DNA of 64,000 bases from Dysgonomonadaceae bacterium PH5-43 (GCA_029916745.1 JARXWK010000012.1:18724-82723), one strand, 5' to 3'. Numbered from the stretch's first letter, positions 15,953 to 25,539 are shown. Numbers and translations: made by a program. The notes: generated by a model not told the origin, from the letters alone.

Positions 15953-18394
15953 TTAGAACTCAACAACTGTTATTCCAGCACCTCCAAACTGAACGTGCTC
16001 GTCTTGATACCTCTTTACACCAACCACACTCCTTAAATAATCGCGTATTATTTGTCGCAATGCACCTGTTCCTGTTCCGTGAAGAATACGCACACGCTCC
16101 ACTCCACACTGGATAGCATCATCAATATAGTATATAACCGCTTGAAGAGCCTCATCTCCACGCATACCACGAACATCTATTTCCATCTTAAAATTTAGTT
16201 TGGTATTGTTGATGTGTTCCGAAGTATTTGATATAGTAATCCGAGAGTTCTCTTTTTTTATTGCATTATTGCTTACCTTTTCAAGTTGTTCGAGTTTTGT
16301 TGTTGTTTTTATAGCTCCGAAAGCAACAACAACATTCTTTCCTTTAATCTCAAGAACTTCACCAGGAGTTCTTTGTCCTTTTATTTTAACAAAATTCCCA
16401 ACTTCTATTATCTCTGGCAAAAATGTAGTAGACGGCTGTTTCTTTTTCTTCTTACGAGCTTCACGCTCTTTCATCTTGTCTATTTTGCGAGTAATCTTAT
16501 TGTCGCTCGTTTCGTTATTGTTCAACGATTGCTTAAAACCATCTAATTCTTTACGTATTTCTTTGGTTTTTTCTTTTTCAGCCTGAGCTTCTCGTATCTG
16601 TTTTATTACATTTTCTATCTTAGCATTAGTTTCCGATAGAAGTTTTTCGGCTTCTATTTTAGCTTGAGCTAATATTTCTTTGCGCTGAGCCTCTACCTTT
16701 TCCAAATCGGTAGTGTAACGAGCTGTGAGTTCTTCAAGTCGTTTCTCTTGCGAACGTATGTTTTGTCGTTTTGACTCCCAATAACGCTTATCGCGAACAA
16801 TATCCTGAAGATATTTGTCCATATCTATATAGTCTTGCCCTACTTTTTCAGAAGCTTCAGCAATTACATCTTCAGGTAAACCAATCTTACGAGCGATTTC
16901 AACAGCAAACGAACTCCCCGGATTACCGATGGATAACTTAAACAATGGCTGCATCTGATTTCTATCGTACAACATTGCCCCGTTTACTACACCTTCGTTT
17001 TCTTCGGCATAAGTTTTTAGGTTTTGATAGTGAGTTGTTATAATGCCATAACTTCCCTTATCATTAAAACGATGAAGAAGAGCTTCAGCTATAGCTCCTC
17101 CTATCTGAGGTTCGGTTCCTCCCCCAAACTCATCAATAAGTATTAGCGATTTATCGTTAGCGTTCTTTACTATATACTTCATATTGGTAAGATGAGAACT
17201 ATATGTCGAAAGATCGTTCTCGATAGATTGTTCGTCGCCAATATCTATAAATATATTGTTAAAAATACCTGTAGTAGAACGTTCACTTAAAGGTATAAGC
17301 ATTCCACACTGGAGCATATATTGAAGTAGTCCTACTGCCTTTAATAACACTGATTTACCACCAGCGTTTGGTCCTGATATTATTAGTATTCTATCGTTTT
17401 CGCGAGTAAGTTCTATATCTAAAGGAACAACTTGTTTGTTTTGCTTACGATGAGATAAAAGTAATAAAGGGTGAATTGCGCGTATCCAATCGAGATATGG
17501 TTTATTCACCATATTAGGGAGTATTGCTTCTATATCTATTGCAAAAAGAGCTTTAGCTCTTATAAAATCTATCTCTCCCAAAAACAAGTAAGAGTTTAGT
17601 ATGTCTGGTATTTCGGGGCGAATACTATCTGTGAAATTGGTAAGTATGCGAACTATCTCTCGTTTTTCTTCGCTTTCAAGTTCTCGTATTCTGTTATTAG
17701 CATCAACCACTTCGGCAGGTTCGATAAATACAGTTTTGCCTGTCGCCGATTCGTCGTGTACTATTCCCTTTAGCTTACGTTTATAAGCTGGAGATATAGG
17801 AATAACCAATCGTCCGTCTCGCATAGTTGGCGATACGTCTTTATCGACAAACCCTTCCGATTGTGCCGAACGCAATATAATGTTTAAGGTTTTTGAAATC
17901 CCATTAACCGTTTGGTTTAGTTGCCGACGAATATTGCTAAGTTCGGGAGTAGCATTATCTTTTATCTTTCCAAACTTATCAAGAATAGCATCAATGTTTC
18001 TTATTAATTGAGGAAAAGAAGATACATCTTCGGCCAATTCTTTGAGAAAAGGGTAGGAGTCGTTATCTTCTTTATTAAAGAAATGCACTATCTCATTGAT
18101 AGTTTCGAGCGAACGCCGAATGTCGAACAGTTCGCGCTCAACAAGATAAGTGCCTTCTACTCGAATTTTTTTAAGAGAAGGTCGTACATCGAAGAAGTAA
18201 TTTACCGGGAATGCATCTTCTTCTCTTATTATGCGTACAAATTCATCGGTTTGTTTTAGCTGCTTTTGTACATAATCGTATGTTTTGGAGAAAACCATTT
18301 CTTCTACTCTATCTTTTCCTAAAGTAGATAAACATCGATTAACTACTAAAAGTCTTATTTTATCAAATCCAAGTTTATTTTCAAGTGAGTTCAT
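15953..18394 (-). CDS. mutS2: Endonuclease MutS2
   Basis: A MutS-family ATPase of 813 residues lacking the mismatch-recognition domains. Members are tied to suppression of homologous recombination or rescue of collided ribosomes. Core and clamp helices come first. The ATPase has Walker A 'GPNAGGKS' near residue 340 and 'LILIDEFGGGTEP' as Walker B. A long coiled coil rich in Glu, Lys and Arg spans about 520-640, followed by a KOW-like segment. The C-terminal Smr nuclease domain ('DVRGMRGDEAL', 'ILHGTGTGAL') occupies about 738-813. It is last in the pheS-nth-iorA-iorB-mutS2 run, 8 bases after iorB. Confidence 0.95.
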   Translation of the reverse strand: MNSLENKLGFDKIRLLVVNRCLSTLGKDRVEEMVFSKTYDYVQKQLKQTDEFVRIIREEDAFPVNYFFDVRPSLKKIRVEGTYLVERELFDIRRSLETINEIVHFFNKEDNDSYPFLKELAEDVSSFPQLIRNIDAILDKFGKIKDNATPELSNIRRQLNQTVNGISKTLNIILRSAQSEGFVDKDVSPTMRDGRLVIPISPAYKRKLKGIVHDESATGKTVFIEPAEVVDANNRIRELESEEKREIVRILTNFTDSIRPEIPDILNSYLFLGEIDFIRAKALFAIDIEAILPNMVNKPYLDWIRAIHPLLLLSHRKQNKQVVPLDIELTRENDRILIISGPNAGGKSVLLKAVGLLQYMLQCGMLIPLSERSTTGIFNNIFIDIGDEQSIENDLSTYSSHLTNMKYIVKNANDKSLILIDEFGGGTEPQIGGAIAEALLHRFNDKGSYGIITTHYQNLKTYAEENEGVVNGAMLYDRNQMQPLFKLSIGNPGSSFAVEIARKIGLPEDVIAEASEKVGQDYIDMDKYLQDIVRDKRYWESKRQNIRSQEKRLEELTARYTTDLEKVEAQRKEILAQAKIEAEKLLSETNAKIENVIKQIREAQAEKEKTKEIRKELDGFKQSLNNNETSDNKITRKIDKMKEREARKKKKKQPSTTFLPEIIEVGNFVKIKGQRTPGEVLEIKGKNVVVAFGAIKTTTKLEQLEKVSNNAIKKENSRITISNTSEHINNTKLNFKMEIDVRGMRGDEALQAVIYYIDDAIQCGVERVRILHGTGTGALRQIIRDYLRSVVGVKRYQDEHVQFGGAGITVVEF

Positions 18395-18402
18395 AAATTT
18401 AA

Positions 18403-18966
18403 TTAGCCTCGTCCTGCTCTCAAAGCTGCGAGATTAGCCTCGACTACAGCTTCGCCTTTACGACTAAAAATATCTCTTATGCCATTTTCAAGCTTTTCAA
18501 AAGCGATATTAATATAAGGCGATGCAGCACCAAGCAATACTATATTGCTCGAACGAGCCGAACCTAAATCTTTGGCTATTTTATCTACATCTATTATTAT
18601 TTTATTAGGAAGCGCATTGTAAGCTTCCATTAATTTATCAAAATCTGGATAGTTAGGAATATTCTCAAACGGTGTTGAATTAGTTACCACCCAACCATCT
18701 TTCTTTAAGTATTGTAAGTAACGCAAAGCTTCCATTGGTTCTAAAGAGATAATAATATCTACACAACCAAGAGGTATAAGATCAGAAGCTATTGGCTTGT
18801 CGCTGATACGTAGATGCGATTGCACATCTCCGCCTCTTTGACTCATACCGTGTACTTCTGCCTGTTTCATATAAAGACCATCTTCAAGAGCTGCCTCTCC
18901 TATAACTGCGGCAACAGAAAGTATTCCTTGTCCGCCTACACCTGCTAATATTATGTCTGTTTTCAT
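18403..18966 (-). CDS. iorB: Indolepyruvate:ferredoxin oxidoreductase, beta subunit
   Basis: The 187-residue gamma-type subunit of a 2-oxoacid:ferredoxin oxidoreductase. Its start 'DIILAGVGGQGILSVAAVIGEAA' (residues 3-25) is diagnostic, followed by 'EVHGMSQRGGDV'. With IorA it oxidatively decarboxylates aryl pyruvates to aryl-acetyl-CoA with reduction of ferredoxin. It overlaps the iorA stop by 4 bases (ATGA type), indicating translational coupling. Confidence 0.93.
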   Translation of the reverse strand: MKTDIILAGVGGQGILSVAAVIGEAALEDGLYMKQAEVHGMSQRGGDVQSHLRISDKPIASDLIPLGCVDIIISLEPMEALRYLQYLKKDGWVVTNSTPFENIPNYPDFDKLMEAYNALPNKIIIDVDKIAKDLGSARSSNIVLLGAASPYINIAFEKLENGIRDIFSRKGEAVVEANLAALRAGRG

Positions 18967-20555
18967 TTCTTTTTTGCTTTACGTTTTAGGGTTTGAATAC
19001 ATTCTCTACAAGGAACTATTACCGACACACCTTTGTATTCTATTTCTTCTCTAATAATTTGTTTCATCTCTTCAAAGTTTTTCTTAAGAGGAACAAACGC
19101 ACGAAGATGCTCTGGTGCTACGCCTATACCTTTGCAGATATTGTGAATGCGACCAGTAGCAGCCGAATCCTGACCTCCTGTCATTGCTGTTGTTTCATTG
19201 TCGGAAATAATTATTACTACATTTGCATTTGAGTTTACACAATCAAGTAAACCAGTCATACCCGAGTGAGTGAATGTAGAATCTCCTATTACTGCTATTG
19301 CAGGATATATACCTGCCTCAGAAGCTCCCTTTGCCATAGTTATCGAAGCTCCCATATCTATACAAGACTCAATAGCACGGAAAGGAGGAAGTGCTCCAAG
19401 TGTGTAGCATCCTATATCACTAAAAACTTTAGAGGTAGGGTATTCTTTAACCACTTCGTTAAGTGCTTCGTAAACATCACGGTGTCCGCAACCTGCGCAT
19501 AGAGCAGGTGGACGATTTTCTACTACAGTAGGAATTTCGTAATGAGTAATAACATCTAAACCAAGAGCCTTACGAACTTTATCAGGATTGAGTTCTCCAT
19601 CACGATTAAGCGTACCATCAAGACGACCACGTATTTTAAGCCCTTTACCAAGATAACCTTTCAACTGCTCTTCAACAACAGGGAAACCATCTTCAAGAAC
19701 TAATATCTCATCACACTCTTCAGTCATCTTTAACAATTGCTTTTTAGGCAGTGGATATTGACTTATCTTTAATACAGGATTTTTAAACCCGTCAGGATAG
19801 TTTTCTTGCAAATAATTGAAAGCAATACCACACGCTACTATACCAAGTTTTTTGTCAGGAGCATCGAAGTATTTATTATAAGGTGAAGCCTCTGATTCGG
19901 CAAGAAACACATCTTGCATCTCAAGAAGTTTTTTATATTGTCGGCGAGCATTTACTGGCAATAATATATATTTAAGATGAGCATTCTCCTCAAGACTTAT
20001 AGATTTTTGAGCCTTTACCTCGCGTCTTACAACTCCAGCACGAGAGTGTGCCATACGAGTAGTGATACGAAACAGAATAGGATAACCAAGTTTTTCCGAC
20101 AGTTCGTAACCATCGTATATCATATCGTAAGCCTCTTGCTGGTTCGAAGGTTCAAAAATAGGAATCATTGCAAAATTACCATACACACGGTTGTCTTGTT
20201 CATTCTGAGATGAGTGCATAGAAGGGTCGTCGGCAGAAACTATAATCATACCTCCATTAATACCCGACATGGCAATATTCATAAAAGCATCGGCAGCCAC
20301 ATTAAGTCCAACGTGTTTCATACACGATAAAGTTCTTTTACCTGCATACGACATACCTAATGCGGTTTCTAATGCGGTTTTTTCATTTGCACACCAACGC
20401 GAGAAGATGTTTCTCTCTTTAGCTAAAGGTGAAGTTTGTATAAACTCAGTAATTTCAGTCGAGGGAGTACCTGGATAAGAATACACGCCTGATAAACCTG
20501 CATCTATAGCAGCCTGAGCAACAGCTTCATCTCCTAAAAATAATTGTTTCTTCAT
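18963..20555 (-). CDS. iorA: Indolepyruvate:ferredoxin oxidoreductase, alpha subunit
   Basis: The 530-residue TPP-dependent subunit. The pyrimidine-binding half is at the N-terminus ('GVYSYPGTPSTEITEF' near residue 23) and the TPP half follows after about 350 ('CAGCGHRDV', 'IGDSTFTHSGMTGLLD', 'ISDNETTAMTGGQ'). Many IorA proteins end in a ferredoxin domain with two 4Fe-4S clusters. This one stops after 'VPCRECIQ' and a basic tail, so those eight cysteines are absent and electrons must go to an external ferredoxin. It starts one base after nth ends. Confidence 0.93.
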   Translation of the reverse strand: MKKQLFLGDEAVAQAAIDAGLSGVYSYPGTPSTEITEFIQTSPLAKERNIFSRWCANEKTALETALGMSYAGKRTLSCMKHVGLNVAADAFMNIAMSGINGGMIIVSADDPSMHSSQNEQDNRVYGNFAMIPIFEPSNQQEAYDMIYDGYELSEKLGYPILFRITTRMAHSRAGVVRREVKAQKSISLEENAHLKYILLPVNARRQYKKLLEMQDVFLAESEASPYNKYFDAPDKKLGIVACGIAFNYLQENYPDGFKNPVLKISQYPLPKKQLLKMTEECDEILVLEDGFPVVEEQLKGYLGKGLKIRGRLDGTLNRDGELNPDKVRKALGLDVITHYEIPTVVENRPPALCAGCGHRDVYEALNEVVKEYPTSKVFSDIGCYTLGALPPFRAIESCIDMGASITMAKGASEAGIYPAIAVIGDSTFTHSGMTGLLDCVNSNANVVIIISDNETTAMTGGQDSAATGRIHNICKGIGVAPEHLRAFVPLKKNFEEMKQIIREEIEYKGVSVIVPCRECIQTLKRKAKKK

Positions 20556-20556
20556 T

Positions 20557-21195
20557 TTATTTATTTTGTTTATATTCTTTACAATAGTTACTTAATCCAC
20601 AAGATTCGCATTTAGGTCTTTTAGCTACACAAACATAACGCCCGTGTAAGATAAGCCAATGATGAGCTATAGCCCATAGATGCTTGGGGATATTCTTTGT
20701 TAATTCTTTTTCGGTTGCCGCTGGAGTTTTAGAGTTATTGGTAAGCCCTATTCTATTAGACACTCTAAACACGTGTGTGTCTACTGCTATAGCAGGAATG
20801 TCAAATACTATAGAGGCAATAACATTAGCCGTTTTCTGTCCTACTCCAGGCAATCGCATTAAATCCTTTATGTTAGATGGTAGCTGTCCATTAAATTCTT
20901 CCATTAACATCTTAGACATACCTACCAAATGTTTTGTCTTATTGTTTGGATAAGACACACTCTTTATATATTCATAAATAGCTTCGGGAGTTGCTGCTGC
21001 CATAACTTCGGGAGAAGGATAGGCTTCGAATAGAGCAGGAGTGACCAAATTTACTCTCTTATCGGTGCATTGTGCTGAAAGGATTACAGCCACCAATAAC
21101 TGAAAAGGAGAGTTATAGTGTAACTCTGTTTCTGCAATAGGCATATTCGCCTGAAACCATTCTATTACCTTACTATATCTCTCCTTTTTAGTCAT
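20557..21195 (-). CDS. nth: Endonuclease III
   Basis: DNA glycosylase/AP lyase for oxidised pyrimidines. The helix-hairpin-helix 'LPGVGQKTANVI' carries the catalytic Lys, the catalytic Asp lies in 'AVDTHVFRVSNR', and the C-terminus has the 4Fe-4S pattern C-x6-C-x2-C-x5-C. The frame extends 10 codons upstream to a TTG touching the pheS stop. The ATG at 21195 gives the normal N-terminus (MTKKERYSK) and 212 residues, the usual length. Confidence 0.94.
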   Translation of the reverse strand: MTKKERYSKVIEWFQANMPIAETELHYNSPFQLLVAVILSAQCTDKRVNLVTPALFEAYPSPEVMAAATPEAIYEYIKSVSYPNNKTKHLVGMSKMLMEEFNGQLPSNIKDLMRLPGVGQKTANVIASIVFDIPAIAVDTHVFRVSNRIGLTNNSKTPAATEKELTKNIPKHLWAIAHHWLILHGRYVCVAKRPKCESCGLSNYCKEYKQNK

Positions 21196-21225
21196 AAAAA
21201 CATTACCCACTACAAGGGTAAACAA

Positions 21226-22245
21226 TTATGTTGCCGACTCAAATTGTTTGAGGAAGCGAACATCGTTCTCGAAGAACATTCTTATATCTTTCACCTGATA
21301 TCTTAGATTTGAGATACGTTCTATACCCATACCTAAAGCATATCCTGTGTACACTTTACTATCTATACCGCAATTTTCTAATACGTTAGGGTCTACCATA
21401 CCGCAACCCATAATCTCTACCCAACCTGTGTGCTTACAGAAAGGACAGCCCTTGCCTCCACAAAGATTACAGCTAATATCCATCTCGGCACTTGGCTCAG
21501 TAAATGGGAAATAAGAAGGACGTAAACGTATCTTTGTTTCTGCCCCAAACATTTCCTTTGCAAAATACATCAATACTTTCTTCAAGTCAGTAAACGATAC
21601 ATTCTTATCAATATATAAAGCTTCTAATTGGTGGAATGCAGACAGCGTTCTGTACGACACAGCTTCATTTCTGTAAACTCTTCCCGGACACATAATACGA
21701 ATTGGAGGTTCTGTAGTCTCCATTACTCGAGTTTGCACCGAAGATGTGTGAGTTCTAAGTAGTATATCAGCTCCGTGTTGCACAAAGAAAGTGTCTTGCA
21801 TATCACGAGCTGGGTGGTCATCGGCAAAGTTAAGAGAAGAGAACACGTGCCAATCGTCTTCGATTTCAGGACCTTCGGCTATTGAGAAACCTAAGCGAGA
21901 GAATATATCTACTATTTGCTTTTGTACTACTGCCAATGGGTGACGAGTTCCTACATTATAAGGATAAGACGTACGAGTTAAATCAATATTATCGTCTGAA
22001 GTTTCTTTATTTTCCAACGATTCTTTCAATTCGTTTATCTTCTCTTGTGCTTGAGTTTTAAGAACATTAAGTTTCTGTCCTAATTCTTTTTTCTGTTCAG
22101 CAGCTACTTCTCTGAAGTCGTTCATCAAAGAAGACACAACACCTTTCTTGCTTAAATATTTAATTCTTAAAGCTTCTAACTCTTCTTGGCTATTTGCCTT
22201 CAAGTCTTTTACCTCAGCTAAAAGCGTTTCTATTCTATTTATCAT
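21226..22245 (-). CDS. pheS: Phenylalanine-tRNA ligase alpha subunit
   Basis: Class II aminoacyl-tRNA synthetase subunit of 339 residues. It has an N-terminal coiled coil (about 1-90), motif 2 'YRNEAVSYRTLSAFHQLE' and motif 3 'GYALGMGIERI'. A cysteine-rich insertion C-x2-C-x4-C-x2-C near residue 258 may bind zinc. It heads the operon pheS-nth-iorA-iorB-mutS2. The beta-subunit gene is not next to it in this window. Confidence 0.96.
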   Translation of the reverse strand: MINRIETLLAEVKDLKANSQEELEALRIKYLSKKGVVSSLMNDFREVAAEQKKELGQKLNVLKTQAQEKINELKESLENKETSDDNIDLTRTSYPYNVGTRHPLAVVQKQIVDIFSRLGFSIAEGPEIEDDWHVFSSLNFADDHPARDMQDTFFVQHGADILLRTHTSSVQTRVMETTEPPIRIMCPGRVYRNEAVSYRTLSAFHQLEALYIDKNVSFTDLKKVLMYFAKEMFGAETKIRLRPSYFPFTEPSAEMDISCNLCGGKGCPFCKHTGWVEIMGCGMVDPNVLENCGIDSKVYTGYALGMGIERISNLRYQVKDIRMFFENDVRFLKQFESAT

Positions 22246-22270
22246 AAGTCATTCTCTTTTTTTTGACCCA

Positions 22271-22278
22271 CAAAGGTA
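22271..22278 (-). promoter_or_regulatory. -7 box of the pheS operon
   Basis: TACCTTTG on the minus strand, 26 bases before the pheS ATG; the only good box upstream of the five-gene run. Confidence 0.6.
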
Positions 22279-22366
22279 TAAAATATCTATAAGACTAATT
22301 GTTTCTTATTGAAAAAAATCTACTTTTGAAGTCCAAATTACGAAAGAACTGCATTACTGCAACATA

Positions 22367-23767
22367 TTATATACTAAATTCTTGATGTCTTTCTGGTATC
22401 TCAATATCAAGGAAGCCCTTCTTCATAAGTTTTTTCTTAAATTCTTTTTGTACTTCATACTCTCCGTGAACAATAAAAAGGCGTTTAACTTTGCTCGGGT
22501 CTTGACAAGCTAAGTATTGACTTAAATCGTTGTAATCGGCGTGAGCACTCATAGAATCTATCTCCTTTATTTCGGCTTTAACATCGAATTGCTTTCCAAA
22601 TATATTAACCGTTTCAGGACGATGTTTCAATCTTCCGCCTAAAGATTGAGGCTCGCAATAACCTATTAGCAGTATGGTGTTGCGCCAGTTTTCTATTCCG
22701 TTAGCGATATGATGCTTCACGCGACCAGCCTCAGCCATTCCCGAAGCCGAGATTATTACCATAGGCGAATAATTTGTGTTAAGAGCCTGCGACTCTCGCT
22801 TATCAGATATATACTCCAACCCCTTGAAATCAAAAGGATCACTATCTGTAAGCATTATCTTTTGAACGGTTTTATTGAAAGTTTCGGGGTGCTTCTTTAC
22901 AATATGAGTAACCTTAGTAGACATCGGACTATCCAAATAATACTTTATATCGGGTAGTTTGTTTTTAAGTTCCAGTTCGTTAAGAGCGAAAAGTATTTCT
23001 TGAGTTCTGCCTACGCTAAAGGCAGGAATAATAAGCTTACCCTTCTTCTTAACGCAAGTCTCGTTAATATTTTTAAGTAAATCTTCGGCATAAGTATCCA
23101 TCGGCGAATGCACTTTGTCGCCATAGGTCGACTCAATAACTACGTAATCGGCCTGTGGAAATTCTTTAGGCGACTGAAGAATCGGATCACTATAACGACC
23201 CACATCGCCACTGAAAGCGATTGTCGTTTTCTTGTTGTCTTCTTTAAGCGTAACGTATATAGTTGCACTTCCCAATATGTGACCAACATTAAAGAACTGG
23301 AAACTAATATTTTCGTCGTGCAATGTTTTCGTTTCGTAAGCTACGGGAACAAAAAGCTCAATAGTTTTCTCAACATCTTCTTCAGTATAGAGAGGTTCCA
23401 ACAGTTCCTTGCCCTGCTCTAACCGTCTCTTGTTAAGAAAGTATATATCCTGCTTCTGTATATACGCCGAGTCTTTAAGAAGTACCTTGGCAACATCTAT
23501 AGTTGGCTGCGTTGCATATATTTTACCCGTAAAGCCATCTTTTACCAGTCGGGGTAACAACCCAGAATGATCGACGTGGGCGTGCGAAAGTAAAACACAA
23601 GTAACGTCTTGAGCGTTAAAGCCAAAATCTTTATTCAAGGCTGGAGTTTGAGGTCCCATACCCTGATACATACCACAATCTAAAAGAACTTTCTTACCAT
23701 TACTCAACGAGATAAGATGTTTACTACCTGTAACAGTTCTTGCTGCTCCGTGAAAAGATATCTTCAT
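22367..23767 (-). CDS. MBL-fold beta-CASP RNA-processing nuclease-like protein
   Basis: A 466-residue metallo-beta-lactamase fold protein with the metal motif 'SHAHVDHSG' (about residues 60-68). Further ligands are in 'HILGSAT' and 'FSGDVG', the beta-CASP region has 'PAFSVGRTQEI', and the C-terminal RMMBL-type motifs are 'MSAHADYNDL' and 'IVHGE'. The first 90 residues match the entry of the group related to CPSF-73/Ysh1, called RNA-specificity exonucleases. RNA cleavage is expected from the family; no partner gene is nearby. Confidence 0.88.
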   Translation of the reverse strand: MKISFHGAARTVTGSKHLISLSNGKKVLLDCGMYQGMGPQTPALNKDFGFNAQDVTCVLLSHAHVDHSGLLPRLVKDGFTGKIYATQPTIDVAKVLLKDSAYIQKQDIYFLNKRRLEQGKELLEPLYTEEDVEKTIELFVPVAYETKTLHDENISFQFFNVGHILGSATIYVTLKEDNKKTTIAFSGDVGRYSDPILQSPKEFPQADYVVIESTYGDKVHSPMDTYAEDLLKNINETCVKKKGKLIIPAFSVGRTQEILFALNELELKNKLPDIKYYLDSPMSTKVTHIVKKHPETFNKTVQKIMLTDSDPFDFKGLEYISDKRESQALNTNYSPMVIISASGMAEAGRVKHHIANGIENWRNTILLIGYCEPQSLGGRLKHRPETVNIFGKQFDVKAEIKEIDSMSAHADYNDLSQYLACQDPSKVKRLFIVHGEYEVQKEFKKKLMKKGFLDIEIPERHQEFSI

Positions 23768-23796
23768 ATTAGTGTATATTTAATTCATTGATGTAA

Positions 23797-23804
23797 CAAA
23801 GTTA
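23797..23804 (-). promoter_or_regulatory. -7 box of the beta-CASP gene
   Basis: TAACTTTG on the minus strand, exact TAnnTTTG, 30 bases before the ATG at 23767. Confidence 0.55.
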
Positions 23805-23867
23805 ATAAACTAAAAGTTAAAACCTAAAAAGCAAAAGTTAAATTATTTCTTTTCAGATTAATTTCTC

Positions 23868-23875
23868 TACCTTTG
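23868..23875 (+). promoter_or_regulatory. -7 box of the aminopeptidase gene
   Basis: TACCTTTG, 34 bases before the ATG at 23910. Confidence 0.6.
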
Positions 23876-23909
23876 CGAGTATATAAAAACAATTAAAGCA
23901 AAGATACCT

Positions 23910-25289
23910 ATGTTTAACAAAGACGTTTATATTAAAAGACGAGAAGAATTAAAAAAATCTCTAGGCAGCGGATTAGTATTATTACTCGGTAACGGCGAAG
24001 CAGCCCTCAACTACCCAGGCAACACATATGCGTTCCGGCAAGACAGTAGCTTCACCTATTACGTAGGGCTAAACAGTCCCGACCTCGCCTACCTAATGGA
24101 TATCGACAACAACACCGAATACCTATTTGGAGACGAACTAACAATCGACGACATTATATGGATGGGAAATCTCCCCTCGCTAAAAGAACGCGCAAGCCAA
24201 GTAGGCATACAAACCATTTGCAAATCAGGAGATTTAGCCACATACGTAAACAAAAATAAAAACATCCACTACCTAAAGCCTTACCGCTATCGCAACCAAA
24301 TAATACTCAGCGAGATGCTAAACAAAAGCATTCCCGAAATAATGAACAACTACTCCGTAGAACTAACTAAGGCAGTAATAAAAATGCGCCTAATCAAATC
24401 GGAAGAAGAAATACAAGAGCTCGAAAAAGCCGGCAAACTAGGATACGCAATGCACATCACAGCAATGAAAATGTGTCAGCCAGGCGTAAAAGAACAAGAG
24501 ATAGCCGGAATGATAGAAGGCATAGCAATATCGAAAGGAAACAGAGTATCGTTCACCACAATTTTATCTATGAACGGACAAACCCTACACAATCACGACC
24601 ATAGCGGTACGCTTGCCCAAGGACGACTTATGCTATGCGACGCCGGAGCCGAAGCCAATAGCGGATACGCCTCCGACTTCACCCGCACAACACCCGTAGG
24701 CGGAATCTACACACAACAACAAGCCGACGTACACAACATAGTGCTACAAGCATTAAACGAATCAATAGAGATGGCAAAACCCGGAATAACATACAAAAGC
24801 GTTCACCGAAACGCATACAAAGTTATATTCGAAGGACTAAAATCTCTGGGCTTAACAAAAGGAAACACCGACGACGCACTAAACGCCGGAGCACCAGCCC
24901 TATTTATGCCGCACGGACTCGGACACGCAATGGGTTTAGACGTACACGATATGGAAGACCTCGGAGAAACTCTTGTAGGATACGACGACGAAGTTCAGCG
25001 CGACACAATGTTTGGATACAAAAGCCTCCGATTTGGCAAACGCCTTGAAGAAGGACACGTATTAACCGTAGAACCAGGCATTTACTTCGTTCCCCAACTA
25101 ATAGAAAAATGGGAAAACGAAAAAATAAACGCCGACTACATCAACTTCTCCGAAGTAAAAAAATATCTCAACTTTGGCGGAATCCGTCTCGAAGACGACA
25201 TACTAATAACCCCCAACGGCTGCCGATTGGTTTACAACAAACGCCTACCCGTAACCACCGAAGAGATAACAAACGCCGTTTTAGGATAA
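23910..25289 (+). CDS. Xaa-Pro aminopeptidase (M24B)
   Basis: Removes an N-terminal residue preceding proline. The 459 residues have an AMP_N domain (about 1-135), then the pita-bread fold of M24 with all five metal ligands readable: Asp in 'CDAGAEA', Asp in 'SDFTRT', His in 'HGLGHAMG', Glu in 'VEPGIYF' and Glu in 'RLEDDILIT'. The codon choice is unlike the neighbours: the third position is very often C or A (GAC, AAC, TAC, GCC, ACC), where other plus-strand genes here prefer T. This suggests either a different origin or a past inversion. Five 22-bp tandem repeats follow the gene. Confidence 0.93.
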   Translation: MFNKDVYIKRREELKKSLGSGLVLLLGNGEAALNYPGNTYAFRQDSSFTYYVGLNSPDLAYLMDIDNNTEYLFGDELTIDDIIWMGNLPSLKERASQVGIQTICKSGDLATYVNKNKNIHYLKPYRYRNQIILSEMLNKSIPEIMNNYSVELTKAVIKMRLIKSEEEIQELEKAGKLGYAMHITAMKMCQPGVKEQEIAGMIEGIAISKGNRVSFTTILSMNGQTLHNHDHSGTLAQGRLMLCDAGAEANSGYASDFTRTTPVGGIYTQQQADVHNIVLQALNESIEMAKPGITYKSVHRNAYKVIFEGLKSLGLTKGNTDDALNAGAPALFMPHGLGHAMGLDVHDMEDLGETLVGYDDEVQRDTMFGYKSLRFGKRLEEGHVLTVEPGIYFVPQLIEKWENEKINADYINFSEVKKYLNFGGIRLEDDILITPNGCRLVYNKRLPVTTEEITNAVLG

Positions 25290-25297
25290 CAAAATTT

Positions 25298-25405
25298 TCG
25301 CACGTCTGAAAATAAATTTTCGCACGTCTGGAAATAAATTTACGTACGTATGAAAATAAATTTACGTCCGCATGAAAATATATTTACATACGCATGAAAA
25401 TAAAA
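25298..25405 (+). repeat. Five 22-bp tandem repeats
   Basis: Units start at 25298, 25320, 25342, 25364 and 25386. The consensus is roughly ACGYACGTATGAAAATAAAT plus TT; the fifth unit is cut at 20 bases. Divergence is in the first 10 bases (TCGCACGTCT, ACGTACGTAT, ACATACGCAT) while GAAAATAAATTT stays constant. The repeats sit directly between the aminopeptidase stop and a strong hairpin. Confidence 0.9.
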
Positions 25406-25443
25406 GCCTCCCCAAGTCGCGATATACAGCCACGGGGAGGCTT
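25404..25443. terminator. Hairpin after the tandem repeats
   Basis: AAGCCTCCCC pairs perfectly with GGGGAGGCTT around a 20-base loop. A-rich sequence lies before it and TATTTATG after it, so it could terminate on either strand; the T-run is weak. Confidence 0.6.
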
Positions 25444-25509
25444 ATTTATGCCGTGCAGAATCTACGATATTTTTTTTCTTTCAAATAAAAATATTATACC
25501 AAAATAACG

Positions 25510-25517
25510 TATCTTTG
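25510..25517 (+). promoter_or_regulatory. -7 box of the ABC ATPase/TPM operon
   Basis: TATCTTTG, 23 bases before the ATG at 25540. Confidence 0.6.
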
Positions 25518-25539
25518 CACCCAATATAACGAAAATACT

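Noticed and set aside
16200..16586. Plus-strand frames inside mutS2
   Set aside because: Phe/Ser-rich shadows opposite the coiled-coil codons of mutS2.
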